DNA of 64,000 bases, from positions 62,501 to 126,500 of the forward strand of contig OZ022510.1 of assembly GCA_963989385.1 (NCBI GenBank), read 5' to 3'. Position numbers and translations under genes: made by a program. Below, one piece after another: positions 46,009 through 57,117 of the stretch. Each line of letters starts with the position of its first letter. Position 1 is the stretch's first letter. Below the pieces are notes generated by a model that saw only the letters and a list, made by a program, of their open reading frames with translations, was not told where the DNA came from and did not search any database. Source of the DNA: Ctena decussata (taxonomy: Eukaryota > Mollusca > Bivalvia > Lucinida > Lucinidae).

Positions 46009-46371
46009 GTCCGCCGTAAACAACCGTTCCGTTCAAACAGCTGACGTGGGACTTAATATGATTCGACAAAAACAAGGTTCGATTGTCAATTCAGAGATTT
46101 TTAATAAACAACTGATGACAAATACTCAAGGAGTCACTAGTCTCATGCTCTAAAATCTGTGCGAATACGGAAAAACCTGGGGGCGATTCCACCAAAATCA
46201 ACGGACTTGATAAGAACGCTGACGGTCTCTCGCCGCTCTGTTTTGAGACGCGCTCAGCGCTCATGTAAAAAAGCCCCGCTCTGCTTGCGGAAGGTCCGGT
46301 GGTTATTATCCGGGAGCTCCAGATTTCGCCCACCTCTGCTTACGAGTAATGATCGATTCGATGTAATGAAA

Positions 46372-46598
46372 TGAGCCGCGACAAAATCAGCAAAGTGGCA
46401 TGTATGCCCAGCGACGACTCAGATCAGCCTGGGCGTTTGCTCAGACTGATTCGAGTCTTTGCTTGGCTTAAAAGGTAGCTACGGGTCTAAGCTACCTTCA
46501 TGCCAATAGTGAAGACTCTAATCAGACTGAGCTGATGCCCAGTCTGATCCGAGTCTTCTCTGGGCTCACCTGCCACTTTGTTGGTTTGTCGTGGCTCA
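46372..46598. mobile_element. 227-bp MITE of the tgagcc family
   Basis: Ends tgagccgcgacaaaatcagc and the complement of tgagccacgacaaaccaaca give terminal inverted repeats of about 28 bp (imperfect), continuing into aaagtggca. The interior carries the gatcagcctgggc / cagtctgatc modules. A matching element is at 54367-54604. Confidence 0.75.
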
Positions 46599-46663
46599 AG
46601 TATTCTCAAATATATTTATAAATTAATTTTAACCAAAGACAGTCCGAAACGAGGGCAAAAATT

Positions 46664-46893
46664 CTAGCCAGTCAGAGTAATTTTAGCTCTGTATGCCCGT
46701 CTTGGTAATATGTCATGAATAAAATTCGTTAACCGATTGTTAGAATCATATTTTGCGCCTCGCTTTTTGAAGGTACGGCGGGGTAAACAACATTCGTTTT
46801 CTTTAATGCATGCACAAGGTTTCATATATGTAGTACAATCTTTGTTTCTTCCGACTTTCTTCTTTTCAGTATAACTGCACATTAATCTCCTGA
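46664..46893 (-). CDS. Candidate terminal exon, Cys-rich basic product
   Basis: The minus strand has acceptor acatttttcgtttcag| followed by a frame reading MCSYTEKKKVGRNKDC, then CACIKENECC and RRTFKKRGAK, ending FIHDILPRRAYRAKITLTG and a stop. Cysteines are clustered and the protein is basic. The composition looks more coding than its surroundings, but I do not recognise the family and no partner exon was found. The start within the exon is uncertain because it may continue from an upstream exon. Confidence 0.28.
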
Positions 46894-46978
46894 AACGAAA
46901 AATGTTGAAAACATAGTCAATAGTCAGTTTTTATAGTTATCTATGTCAAGCTTATTTTGAGACGCCAAGCAATCTAAG

Positions 46979-47038
46979 ATGTAGCGGTTCAGCTACTTCC
47001 TTTGTAAACCAGGAGTGGTGAGTTCGATCCACCACACT
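46979..47038 (+). repeat. tRNA-like degenerate segment
   Basis: The B-box-like gtgagttcgatccaccac forms a T-arm. The 5' half (gtagcggttcagctac) only loosely resembles a D-arm. Probably a decayed SINE head. Confidence 0.35.
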
Positions 47039-48651
47039 CTGAGTCTTTCAGGCGGGCCTTCAAACACAGGCCATGTGCCCATCTGACCTAATTGTTGATG
47101 GGACATGAAGTTAAAGTTACTGTACACAGAATCCCGAGAAACAACTGCTGTCGGCGCAGCCTCTTAAAATCCCAGATAATGTATAAACTAGCCAACGAAT
47201 CTGAGAAGTCTGCGCGGGTGCACCTGTTGATTGTGTTATTTTCTGTTCGCGCATAACATAATTAGAGCCGTTTATCATCAAACGGCGCAAACTCACTGCA
47301 ACACACGTCATGAGCGCACAATTTATTATCAGGGAAGTATGGTTGGAGTCCTCGCTTTCCATACCAATCTCTGTTGCCTAGGCAAGTCAAATACCGTGAT
47401 CAGACTGCGCGAATAAGCATACTCATATGACGGAGCTGTTTGCATACATTATTGCGTTGTTTGCATACATTATTGCGTACATTTCGCTCTGTGCCTAGCT
47501 ACATGTGTTTGTTTTGTTTGAAACTGTATGGGCTAAATGACAGTCAAATTAGCAGTCACTGCTGACCTCCAGCTGTCACTACTCGTGTTACTGCTAGTGG
47601 TGAGACGTGAGTTGTGGCAGTGAACAGTGACTGGAAATTGCCCGCTTAATCCATTTTACAGAACTTTGGATCGGGCGGGCTTTGTTCTGGTTAGGAGGCT
47701 CTAGTTTATTACAGAATGAAATAAAAGGCGTGCAGTTTTAACCTGTTTACTTCCTTTCAGTCTTGCACCTACAGATATGTTTTATTCCAGCATCTTCTGA
47801 ATCTCCATGGTCACCATCTTAAATTATTTGGCGTGAGATTGTCTCCTATTTAAAATAAAAAACAATAATGAGCCATGTCATGCAAACAGACTGATTAGTA
47901 AACATGTATATTCAAATAAGGAAATACTCAAATCAGCCTGTAAATTTAGTGTGGTTAGAACATCCGTTTCGTGCATAGAGATTGTTCGTGAACAACTAAA
48001 TGGATTTGAGCGCTGGTCTTATTCTTTACTGTTTGTATCAAATGTCCAAAGCGCCATTTTGCTTGTTGCGACTCATTTATTTATCATATCATTGCGGTTC
48101 AGTTATTAAATTGTTGGCTCAGGCATGCGTGCGTGCATGCGCGTGTGTGTGTGTGTGTTCATTTAATAAAAACAAAGTAGATCTAGACCTATTAACAACG
48201 ATATCTACTACTTAGCCTGTCACATTTCCTGGTTTACATCGATTAAACAATCATTACATTTTTCAACTGAACTGGGTGTCAAGTCTGATGATTTGGTGTT
48301 TAGTCTGCTGACAGTGAAATTGCATCGTTTGGAATCACTGATTCTACAAGAAATCACACGTACTATGCATGGCATGCATGGCCGTTTTCTTTGTTAAAAC
48401 TTTAATACAACCTTTATGTCCGATAAAAGCCCTCTGTGTTTTATTTTCAAACAATGATAAAAATCATAGTAATACCTCATTCTGCGTAAGAACATATTTC
48501 TTCATCTTGACAGGTGACGTTTAACGTTCAAAAAACGTTCCTGCTTTACTCGCAGCCATCTTGGGTAGCTGAGTTTGTTTTGAGCGTGACGTTACGGGCC
48601 AAAGACACTAACGTCACAGAAAACAATACACCGTTATGGCGCATTAGTGAC
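47039..48651. other. Gene-free stretch
   Basis: No exon supported. A short (GT)n run lies at about 48142-48158. The rest is AT-rich intergenic DNA between the two atcgaggg minisatellites. Confidence 0.4.
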
Positions 48652-48736
48652 AAATTCGGCCCTCGATCTGCGATGAAATCGACCCTCGGTGTGGAAATCG
48701 GCCCTCGATTAGGGACTGGCCCTCGATATGAGTCCT
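48652..48736 (-). repeat. ccctcgat minisatellite, right member of inverted pair
   Basis: Four degenerate units of ggccctcgat, the reverse complement of 45894-46008. It ends 55 bp before the DM9 start codon, so it lies in that gene's 5' flank or untranslated region. An isolated similar motif (cggccctcgaagatg) is in intron 1 at about 50155. Confidence 0.7.
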
Positions 48737-48791
48737 ACATATTTATTGATTTATTTTTTGCATTAGCATCCCAGTTTTAACTGTCCGAGTC

Positions 48792-51548
48792 ATGGATACA
48801 AGCACTGACACGAAGTATTGGATACCCACCAAAAAAGACGAGTATCCTCAGATCATCAGAGGGGGAGAAGAAAAGGCCACGGGAGAAACTTTATACGTTG
48901 GTAAGTCTGTTCATTTTTCACCAGCATAACATGGCGGCTGCTGGGACTGATCAATACTATTTCCTATCGTTCATTCTCTGAACGCTGTATGTGCATGTAC
49001 TGCCTGAGTGGCTGACATGCAAGAAAGTAAGCCTCTGCAGCTGAAGTGTACCAGACATCACCCGTTTTATCTGAACAGTCGCGTCGACTAGAAATCTGTA
49101 TAGACCAATAAGTTTAACTCTTGCGATTAATCTACGCTCGTTGACATTCACCCGTAGATGGCTCTGTTTAAATAGATAAGTAGACAAGTTGTGACAGTCA
49201 GTGTTAATGCCGTTCAACGCCTGACCATGTGTATCGTCTTCAGATAGTAGCGAATAAACCGATTTAACTTGATTTTGCAGTTGCATGCAACTGGCTACCT
49301 ATCTTGTCACGTGCGGTCTATCGGAAGTGTCTAAGAAATTTGTCCATAACATAATAAATAACCAAAGTGCAAAGCTTTCGACCAAAAGTTACAATATTTT
49401 GCTTCATGACCAAGGGTTGACCTAAAAACTTTCGGGTTCATCGATTCAAGCCAATTTTAAATAGAAAATATTTCCGTTTAGCATGATACTTGCTGGATAT
49501 GAAAACGAAGCCATAGAAAGTATATTCTAAAATACATGTGTTTCTGTCATAGTATCACTGCAGTTTTAGCAGAAATCCGCAACCAATTGCTTTATGGTGA
49601 TATTCCCGTGGGTGATAGTTTTAACTAAAATATCACAAATGCACACAATACTCGTATTATTTGTTGTAGACAGTATAACATTATGTTTGTGCTCGATCGT
49701 GTATATATGGGGGTAGTGGTGCTGGTTATAACTTCCAGTGCCGGGGCGTCCTACTTATTTGGATAAAAGTAGGGTAAGGGCCTACTGTGTTTGCCGTAGG
49801 TGCGGGCAGGGGGTTGTTTGGATATTTTTCTCTCGTCTATCAATTCTTTTTTCTTTCTCTCTCTCTCTAGGAGGAGGCCCGATGTACACTGAAATACTGT
49901 CTCAAAGAGCCGTTAAACCCAAACCAACCTAACTCGGATGGAATTGGTTGTTCAAATCGTTTAACAACTTCCAAATTTGTGAAAGAATTATTCAAAATGC
50001 TTACCTTCGATGCAGAAAGCGATTCGATGAGAGCGCATGATTTTTCATCGAGATTGTTCTTATTTATAACACGTTGATTTAACAAAACAATTTCCTCAAA
50101 GTAGTACACAAAAGGATTAATTTCATGGCTTCGTAGCATTGGATGCATTCGGCTCGGCCCTCGAAGATGTCTGGCTCTGTATGTATCTCGGGAATTCCTG
50201 CCTGTATAGTCTATATAGGCTCACCTCCTACACGCCACATGGCAAAAAGAATGAACTGTTCCCAGGAGTGTACATTAAAGTAAATGGGAGAAAAAAAATC
50301 TCACAAATGTAAACTACGACAATTATCATTTTTAAAGATACTTTTTGTCTTTAACGTTGGTGCTGTGGAGATGCAAATGATTTTACTACGAGGATCACTT
50401 CTTGATACAAACTGTTTATGAAAATACTGAGGAAAAAATGCCATTTTACTGTCCGACGAAATCTGGCAGCACACCAGATTAACCCATGTACCGACAAGTG
50501 ACGAGAATGTGCTGTATGACGCAGTATTTGGTTATTGCACCCAGAGGGCCTTGTTTAAAACGAATATTCTCTCGATCAATCCCTAGTTCACTAAATAAAT
50601 TAAGTGTTTATTGTCATGATTCGCATTCTAGGTCGAGGTAAATATAAGGACTGTCTTCTACCTGGAAAGGTCTATAAGGGCGCCTATGGTCCAGGTTTGT
50701 ATGTGGCCCATGGTGGAGAAGAACATTTTATAAAGGAATACGAAATGCTGATCACCACCAAGCCTATGGTATGGGTTTCCGAACACGATGGTAAGAATAC
50801 AATTTCACATTTTGGTAATGACATGTATTTTATTGAACTTCTTTTTACGTTTAGACTTAAGGCCTTTAGCAGATTTATGTATCCCTTATAATCTCAATAC
50901 ATTTGTATTTCTGAGCAATCCATCGGCACTCAACTTACTGGGTAGTTTGGGTAAGAAATTATGCTAAAGTCTGTTTCAAATATCAAGACTTTGTTGATAA
51001 AGGGAAGCTGCTCACAAGTAAATTGTTGTCACAGGGTTATCACAGAGCGAAACAGTTAAAACAGTTAAAAAGTTCTATGGTAGACATCATGACCTCGTTG
51101 ATCTCTACATTGTGGCCGTTTCTAAACTAATTTCCGATTTCATGGCCTCAGTCGAAGCACAGTGATGCTTTCAAATACCGAACTTTCATTCCACAGATAC
51201 AGAGATATGGCGGGTGTATTATAAAGGGTACGACTCGTGAGCACCTGATCACACCTCTGTATATCACACATGGCTGTATATCTAAGATAGCATAAAATTG
51301 TCAGTGTTATATATGACTGAAAAGTTCGGACTTTAACAACTTTAACTTTTTCAGGTGGCTACCCGTTGAAGGCGATACCCGGGGGTACCGACTCTGATGG
51401 AAATACGTTGTACATTGCCCGGGCTCGAGCCTCGGACGGTGGTTTGTGTCCGGGACAGCTCTACCCACCCCACAAAAGATGCGCCTACTCATTTCAGGGC
51501 AAGGAACATCAATATAATCATTACGATGTCTTGGCGGAAGAAGACTGA
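48792..51548 (+). CDS. DM9-domain protein, three exons
   Basis: Exons 48792-48900, 50632-50790 and 51355-51548 total 462 nt (153 residues). Donors ttg|gtaagt and atg|gtaaga and acceptors cattctag| and tttttcag| all give phase 1, splitting Gly codons. The product has two DM9-type units. Unit 1 (residues 9-77) has YWIPTKKDEYP, GETLYVGRGKYKD, LPGKV and HGGEEHFIKEYEMLI. Unit 2 (82-149) has MVWVSEHDGGYPLKAIPGG, GNTLYIARARASDGG, CPGQL and FQGKEHQYNHYDVL. There is no signal peptide or membrane segment, so it is probably cytosolic. Two-unit DM9 proteins of oysters are mannose-binding lectins and pattern receptors; sugar binding here is inference. The ATG was chosen because its frame and phase fit both later exons. 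Confidence 0.9.
48901..50631 (+). other. Intron 1 of the DM9 gene
   Basis: 1,731 nt with consensus ends. It holds a possible antisense exon (50005-50148), a CT-rich run at about 49850-49869, and a lone cggccctcga motif. A minus-strand frame at 48957-49286 is open for 109 codons but has no clear acceptor. Confidence 0.7.
50005..50148 (-). CDS. Candidate antisense first exon inside DM9 intron
   Basis: On the minus strand an ATG at 50148 opens MHPMLRSHEINPFVYYFEEI and continues 48 codons to SLSASK, where aag|gtaagcatt is a strong 5' splice donor in phase 0. Composition is ordinary for a globular protein and unlike neighbouring low-complexity frames. No family is recognised and the next exon was not identified; 48957-49286 is a weak candidate. 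Confidence 0.28.
50791..51354 (+). other. Intron 2 of the DM9 gene
   Basis: 564 nt with GT-AG ends. Nothing else recognised. Confidence 0.7.
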
Positions 51549-51810
51549 GGATGAAATTATGATAGACCCTCGTTATAAAGCATGAATGTTTTTGACGAAA
51601 AATTAATACACTTCCATGTAAAATAATCTGAAGTTATAGACTAATTTTCAGTTGACTACCTTTTCTTTTCACAATAACATATCATCAAACATATTATGTG
51701 ATGTTCTCTGCGATTTAGGGTCTTATTGAGGTCCGACGTTATCAGCGATCAAGAAAGTGAGACTTTCATACTAACTGCAAATTTACCCAGTCCTACTGCA
51801 ACAAAAAGTA

Positions 51811-51811
<1 letters not shown>

Positions 51812-51850
<39 letters not shown>

Positions 51851-51863
51851 AGAGAGAGAAGGC
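51812..51863 (+). repeat. (GT)n then (GA)n microsatellite
   Basis: About 18 GT dinucleotides followed by a short GA-rich run. Overlapping frames encode only Cys-Val repeats and are not genes. Confidence 0.95.
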
Positions 51864-52265
51864 GGGAGAGAGCACGTGCCTGTGACGGATGCACACATCC
51901 AGTATTTAGTTCTCTTGAAAGATGCTGTGAACTTGATCCATATAGTCATATGACTTTTGTCCCAAAGTGGTCTTGTCTAACTTGTGAGTCAAGTTTAGGT
52001 TTCTTCTTGGTAAATTATAAATTGATGTCTTCAATACAAAAAACGCTTGAATTGCTCAGACGCCGAGTTTTGTGGTGCCTGATCTAGGTTTACATTGTTT
52101 GCAAGAATAGCTTAACCCTTGCAAGCCTGGGACATATGCAAAAAGTGCAGGCCCGGTTCAGACACCGCAGACCGCCGCGTTTTGATCAGGGTCTACACTA
52201 TTTGCTTGCACGAGTTCCTAGGCAAGAAAACTGAGAGCATCCACCTGAAAGCCCTAAACTTGAAA

Positions 52266-53358
52266 TTGTCTCATCCAACAGTCTGGCCTAAAACTAGAAA
52301 TGGTCTCATCCGACAGTCTGGCCTAAAACTAAAAATGGTCTCATATAACAGTCTGGCCTAAACTAAATATGGTCTCATCCAACAGTCTGGCCTAAAACTA
52401 GAAATGGTCTCATCTAACACGTCAGTCTGGCCTAAAACTGAAAACGGTCTCATCCAACAGTCTGGCCTAAAACTAGAAATGGTTTCATCCAACTGTCTGG
52501 CCTAAAACTAAAAATGGTCTCATACGACATTATGGCCTAAAACTAGAAATGGTCTCATCTAACAGTCTGGGGACTTATAGAAATGGTCTCATCTAACAGT
52601 CTAGGGACTTATAGAAATGGTCTCATCTAACAGTCTGGACACTTATAGAAATGGTCTCATCTAACAGTCTGGACACTTATAGAAATGGTCTCATCTAACA
52701 GTCTAGGGACTTATAGAAATGGTCTCATCTAACAGTCTGGGGACTTATAGAAATGGTCTCATCTAACAGTCTAGGGACTTATAGAAATGGTCTCATCTAA
52801 CAGTCTGGGCACTTATAGAAATGGTCTCATCTAACAGTCTGGGCACTTATAGAAATGGTCTCATCTAACAGTCTTGGCACTTATAGAAATGGTCTCATCT
52901 AACAGTCTGGGCACTTATAGAAATGGTCTCATCTAACAGTCTGGGCACTTATAGAAATGGTCTGATCTAACAGTCTGGGCACTTATAGAAATGGTCTCAT
53001 CTAACAGTCTAGGGACTTATAGAAATGGTCTCATCTAACAGTCTGGGAACTTATAGAAATGGTCTCATCTAACAGTCTGGACACTTATAGAAATGGTCTC
53101 ATCTAACAGTCTAGGGACTTATAGAAATGGTCTCATCTAACAGTCTAGGGACTTATAGAAATGGTCTCATCTAACAGTCTGGGAACTTATAGAAATGGTC
53201 TCATCTAACAGTCTGGGCACTTATAGAAATGGTCTCATCTAACAGTCTAGGGCACTTATAGAAATGGTCTCATCTAACAGTCTAGGGACTTATAGAAATG
53301 GTCTCATCTAACAGTCAAGGAACTTATAGCAATGGTCTCATCTAACAGTCTTGGGACT
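52266..53358 (+). repeat. Minisatellite, 34-35 bp unit, ~32 copies
   Basis: The unit is agaaatggtctcatctaaca followed by gtct and a variable tail. The first third (to about 52570) has the tail ggcctaaaact. The rest has gg-acttat tails in several spellings (agggactt, gggcactt, ggacactt, gggaactt). The change of subtype is abrupt. Short inverted repeats (atggatttccatca at 53360 and tgacggaaatccat near 53490) lie just outside. Confidence 0.95.
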
Positions 53359-54366
53359 TATGGATTTCCATCAAGCACATTTGTGATGGTTAACCCTGTA
53401 GTTTAAATGAACTGGCATTATGGCTTACCATAACATCATTCTTAATTTTTTACCACAAGATGTCACTACGTGTCCGAAGGACGAAACATGACGGAAATCC
53501 ATAGTGTTAGTTTCTTCTGGTATTACGACTGATCATAACAACACCCCCCCCCCCCACACACACACACGTACTTTCCATTTGCGAAACTGGTGCAAAACCT
53601 TGAGTAACTCATACAATTAGCATCTGAAAAGGCAAGCATTGTAGACACTTTCGATAACAGATAAGAAAAAAAAAGAAAATAAAAAGGCATTTTTTTTTGG
53701 AAATAAAACAAGCCCAATATACTCAAATATTTACCTAATTTTAACCAAACATCTGTAGAAATAACCAAAATCAAGTAGCACATCACACAGAGCTTTGAGG
53801 TATAATTTCAGGTCTTTAGGCAAAAACTTAGCTGATTGGTCAGTTTTTCCAGACTCCTTTACAACCTTATCTAATTATATCAAAGCAGAGCGGTCAGTCA
53901 GGAATGTGGCAAGTCATTAAGATGAGATAAGCTAGCTGTTTTATAGTATCTCCTTAGAAGTAATTTCTCATAAGAAAACCTGCTTTTGCATATGCGAGAA
54001 CAAAAGGCCCAGATCAGCTGCGCATCCACGCAGGCTGATCAGTGCCTTTATTGTTCTCTGCATAGATAGTATAATCTCCGCAGTCTCTTAATTTCAAATT
54101 ACAAGCATTTGGCAGGTCTCTGTGTCTGAGCAGGCTAGTGTGTGTCTTACCAGGTCAGAAACCCTGAGGACAGGTTTTCTCATGACATAGTTCATTACCA
54201 GTGCATAGGTAATTGTAACATGAAAACACTCTGCAACAGTTACTATCACTTAAGACTTATTATTATATTGTTGTTGTTATTTCCAATTTTGATCCTTTTA
54301 ATGACAAATATGTATTCTATCCAGCTTTGTTTCTGCAAGCAAAATTACACAGACTGATAATAATAA
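53359..54366. other. Gene-free stretch
   Basis: It holds a C-run followed by (CA)n (53543-53568), A/T-rich low-complexity DNA, and palindromic family modules near 54010 (cagatcagctgcgcatccac). No gene. Confidence 0.4.
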
Positions 54367-54604
54367 TGAGCCACGACACGACAAAACCACAAAAGTGGTT
54401 GTGCAGTCATTGCAGCCTCAGATCGGCCTGAGCATCCGCCCAGTCTGATCAGAGTCTTCACTGTCAGCATGGAGGTAGTTCAGACCATTAGCTACCTTTT
54501 AAGCGCTTAGCGAAGAGTCTGATCAGACTTGGTGGATGCCCAGGCTGATACGAGTCTGTGCTTGGCACACAACCACATTGTTGGTTTTCTCGTGTCTGGG
54601 CTCA
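54367..54604. mobile_element. 238-bp MITE of the tgagcc family
   Basis: The end tgagccacgacacgacaaaa pairs with the complement of the right end, tgagcccagacacgagaaaa, and both continue into aaccaca-type sequence, giving about 38-bp imperfect terminal inverted repeats. The interior repeats cagtctgatcagagtcttca and its inverse. Same family as 46372-46598. Confidence 0.75.
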
Positions 54605-55137
54605 ATTTATTAATGTGGCAGGAGGCAATAAGAACCTCAGCAGGGTCAGCATCTTGATGTAACAGTGGGAGCTAATGAGCCTAGAAAAATTGCTGGCTAA
54701 CAGTAAACCTTTGATCATTTTGACCAATGAAATAAAAGTTTGCCTAAATACCTGAAATACAATGCCTATAGAGGTACTTGGAAGCTCTGTCTGATAGGCT
54801 CTTGCCAAAATACAGACTGTTTATACTAAGAATAGTTAAGGGCTGGACCACATAACAGTTTTAAGCGTAGACAGGCCATACCGAACGCTGCAAGTGGGTT
54901 AAATTGCCATTTTAGTGAGTTGGACTGAAACATGAAAGAGTTATGTGCGTGATGGAAAACCGTAAGTCCCCAGACTGTCCAAGCGAAAAGGATGGACAAG
55001 GCATTAATGGGTTTACTGTTGCAAATCTCAACATGGCATGTCCCCGTGTTCCCGCATGTTAAGGTAATTTTTCTTCACCTATCATCTCCCAGTATCATAG
55101 AAAAGGGCCGTAATGATCCTACGGGCTTGGGATTATT

Positions 55138-55256
55138 CAGCCCCTCTCCGGACACGCCCCACCCCCACTCACTTTAAACATCCTCTAACCCTAACCCTAA
55201 CCCTAACCCCAGCCCCTCTCCGGACACGCCCCACCCCCACTCACTTTAAACATCCT
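55138..55256 (+). repeat. Internal telomere tract between 47-bp direct repeats
   Basis: Two identical 47-bp copies (55138-55184 and 55210-55256, beginning cagcccctctccggacacgc) flank a (CCCTAA)n tract of four units (55185-55210). The arrangement is a 72-bp tandem duplication or a telomere-repeat insertion at a break. Confidence 0.9.
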
Positions 55257-55929
55257 TAAACATTCTAAATTGATATTCCTATCTAATGCCTTATAGGCAA
55301 AACAGTAGGCCTACCCACAAGTGTTCAGCTAAATACGTGTAGATCTAATGAAGAGAAGAAAGAAAAAAAAAACGACAAAAAAGGCATAAATTTAAGGAGC
55401 ATAGTTTAAAATATGGAATAAATTGGAATGGGCTTACATTTGGGATACACTTTTACATAAGACTTTGCTCCTAGTGTCTAGGCAACGCATTCTTCCCTAA
55501 AACAATCCCAAGCTTTGTTGGAGGAAAATCGTTGCCATAGGACTGTAGATTACCTTGTCTGTTTCATTCTATTTCCGTTAAAGCTTTTACCGGATAGATG
55601 CGATTCCTTCAGTCTGACGAGATAGCGTAGTCCTTGGGGCAGTTTGGTAAGTTTAGGGTCTGGTCTGAAAGACGTATATCTGAGGATCAAACATGCGGCC
55701 TCTTGATTTTGTAGCGTAGAGTTTACACCCGTTCCATTAGGCATACATGTAAATGGGTTAAAAATGAAAGTATCATTGCAGAAAATTCATCTTCTTGGTG
55801 CGTTTTTTTTCTTCTAAAAAATACATAACGTCGGGAAAGTTCTGGATTCTAGTTCATAAATTCCTCGAATTGGAAGTTTCAACATCTCGTCTGTAAGCCA
55901 AGTCTCACCCATTTACAAAATGACCAGCT

Positions 55930-55993
55930 GCCTGTAGCTCAGTGGGCAACTTTTGGCCTGCTAGGCTGCAGTACGTGCTCGGATCCCGCTACG
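55930..55993 (+). repeat. tRNA-like segment (SINE head-like)
   Basis: gcctgtagctcagtgggcaa has a good A box (TAGCTCAGTGG). The T-arm region gctcggatcccgct is an imperfect B box. Stems are broken, so a tRNA-derived repeat is more likely than a gene. Confidence 0.45.
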
Positions 55994-56569
55994 GAGCGCT
56001 TAAAACACAGTATTTTATAATTTTAATATGACTGAAAAAAAATATATTGAAAAGGACATAAAATCTCAGGTCATCCATCCATTTATCCTAAAAAGACTAA
56101 AACAGAATTGAAATGATAACAATCGCGCTCTGTTTATTTTATATAATGTAACAGCCCATACACTGGATTCTTTTTAAACTTGAATATGTCATTTCTGTAA
56201 GGCTCAATACAAAGTATACAGGAAGCCCAACCCAGCCCAACGAAATAGTCTGACGTGGCGGTCCAACGATAGGCTCTTCCAAGTTATTTCCCCTAGGCAA
56301 TTATTATACCGGTATTCAGAAATTTTAATAATATTTTTCAACGAAACCTTCAATAAGTCACTCATAGTCATCTGTTCCCTCTTTCTTGTATAATTCTAAG
56401 TCAAAATTACAATATGAAATATGAAATGCCATGCAAACAAACATTGTTTTAAACAATCAAAAGTTTCATATCTTAAACACCACAATTTTATGACATTTTA
56501 AAAATATATTATATTTTTTACGAACGCTCGGCGCCCCGTTACTGCGGCTATAGATTCGTTCCGATGAGG

Positions 56570-56735
56570 TGCGTGGGTAACGTCGACATGAGAATTGAAA
56601 TATGATGATGAAATCGTACCGTTGAGCCACTTGGGTTAAACGTCGATACGAGAATTGAACTGATGAGGTGGGGCAACGTCGATATGAGAATTGAAATACT
56701 ACTGAATTGAACTGAATTGAACTGAATGTGATCCA
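56570..56735 (+). repeat. aacgtcgatatgagaattgaa repeat with (CTGAA)n tail
   Basis: Three units of aacgtcgayatgagaattga occur at about 56578, 56639 and 56675, ending in tgaattgaactgaattgaac. A related single unit with gaattgaactgaactgaact is at about 59566-59606. Dispersed low-copy repeat. Confidence 0.65.
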
Positions 56736-57049
56736 AGCAATGCTCAATAACTAAAGCATCCCCCAACAAGCGCTTTACCCAGATGTGCGGTCATTCTGTT
56801 CCTGAGCTAGATTTTTTGTGAAACTATCCTCGTTTTCCACACCCATAAAAAATAGGTAGAATTTTGTTGAAAATATAATAATAAGTGTATTCAATTGATT
56901 AACAGTCATGGGTGACTTGAGATTTTATGTCTTTCAATAGTAGGCCTAAGGGTCCCATTTCAATAATGTGAGGACTCAGAACGATGGAAGGTTTGATAAT
57001 GAAAAACTGTTTGCGATGAAGCCCCCTTTACGACGATCGAAAAGATGTC

Positions 57050-57117
57050 TGCCTCCAGCGAAAATCGAACCCGGGACCGCTAGGCTAGCTCTTTATCCAG
57101 TGAGTTACCGGGCCTCC
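57050..57117 (-). repeat. tRNA-like segment, minus strand
   Basis: The minus strand reads ggcccggtaactcactggat, an A-box-like D-arm, then tcccgggttcgattttcgct, a strong B box. The anticodon arm is poor. Probably a tRNA-derived SINE head. Confidence 0.5.

Noticed and set aside
48957..49286. 109-codon minus-strand frame in DM9 intron 1
   Set aside because: Coding-like composition, but no convincing acceptor and no motif; kept only as a weak partner for the exon at 50005-50148.
51726..52087. Cys-Val and His-Thr rich frames
   Set aside because: They are translations of the GT microsatellite downstream of the DM9 gene.
52266..53358. Regular repeats resembling a CRISPR array
   Set aside because: Units are contiguous with no unique spacers and the context is an animal genome; it is a minisatellite.
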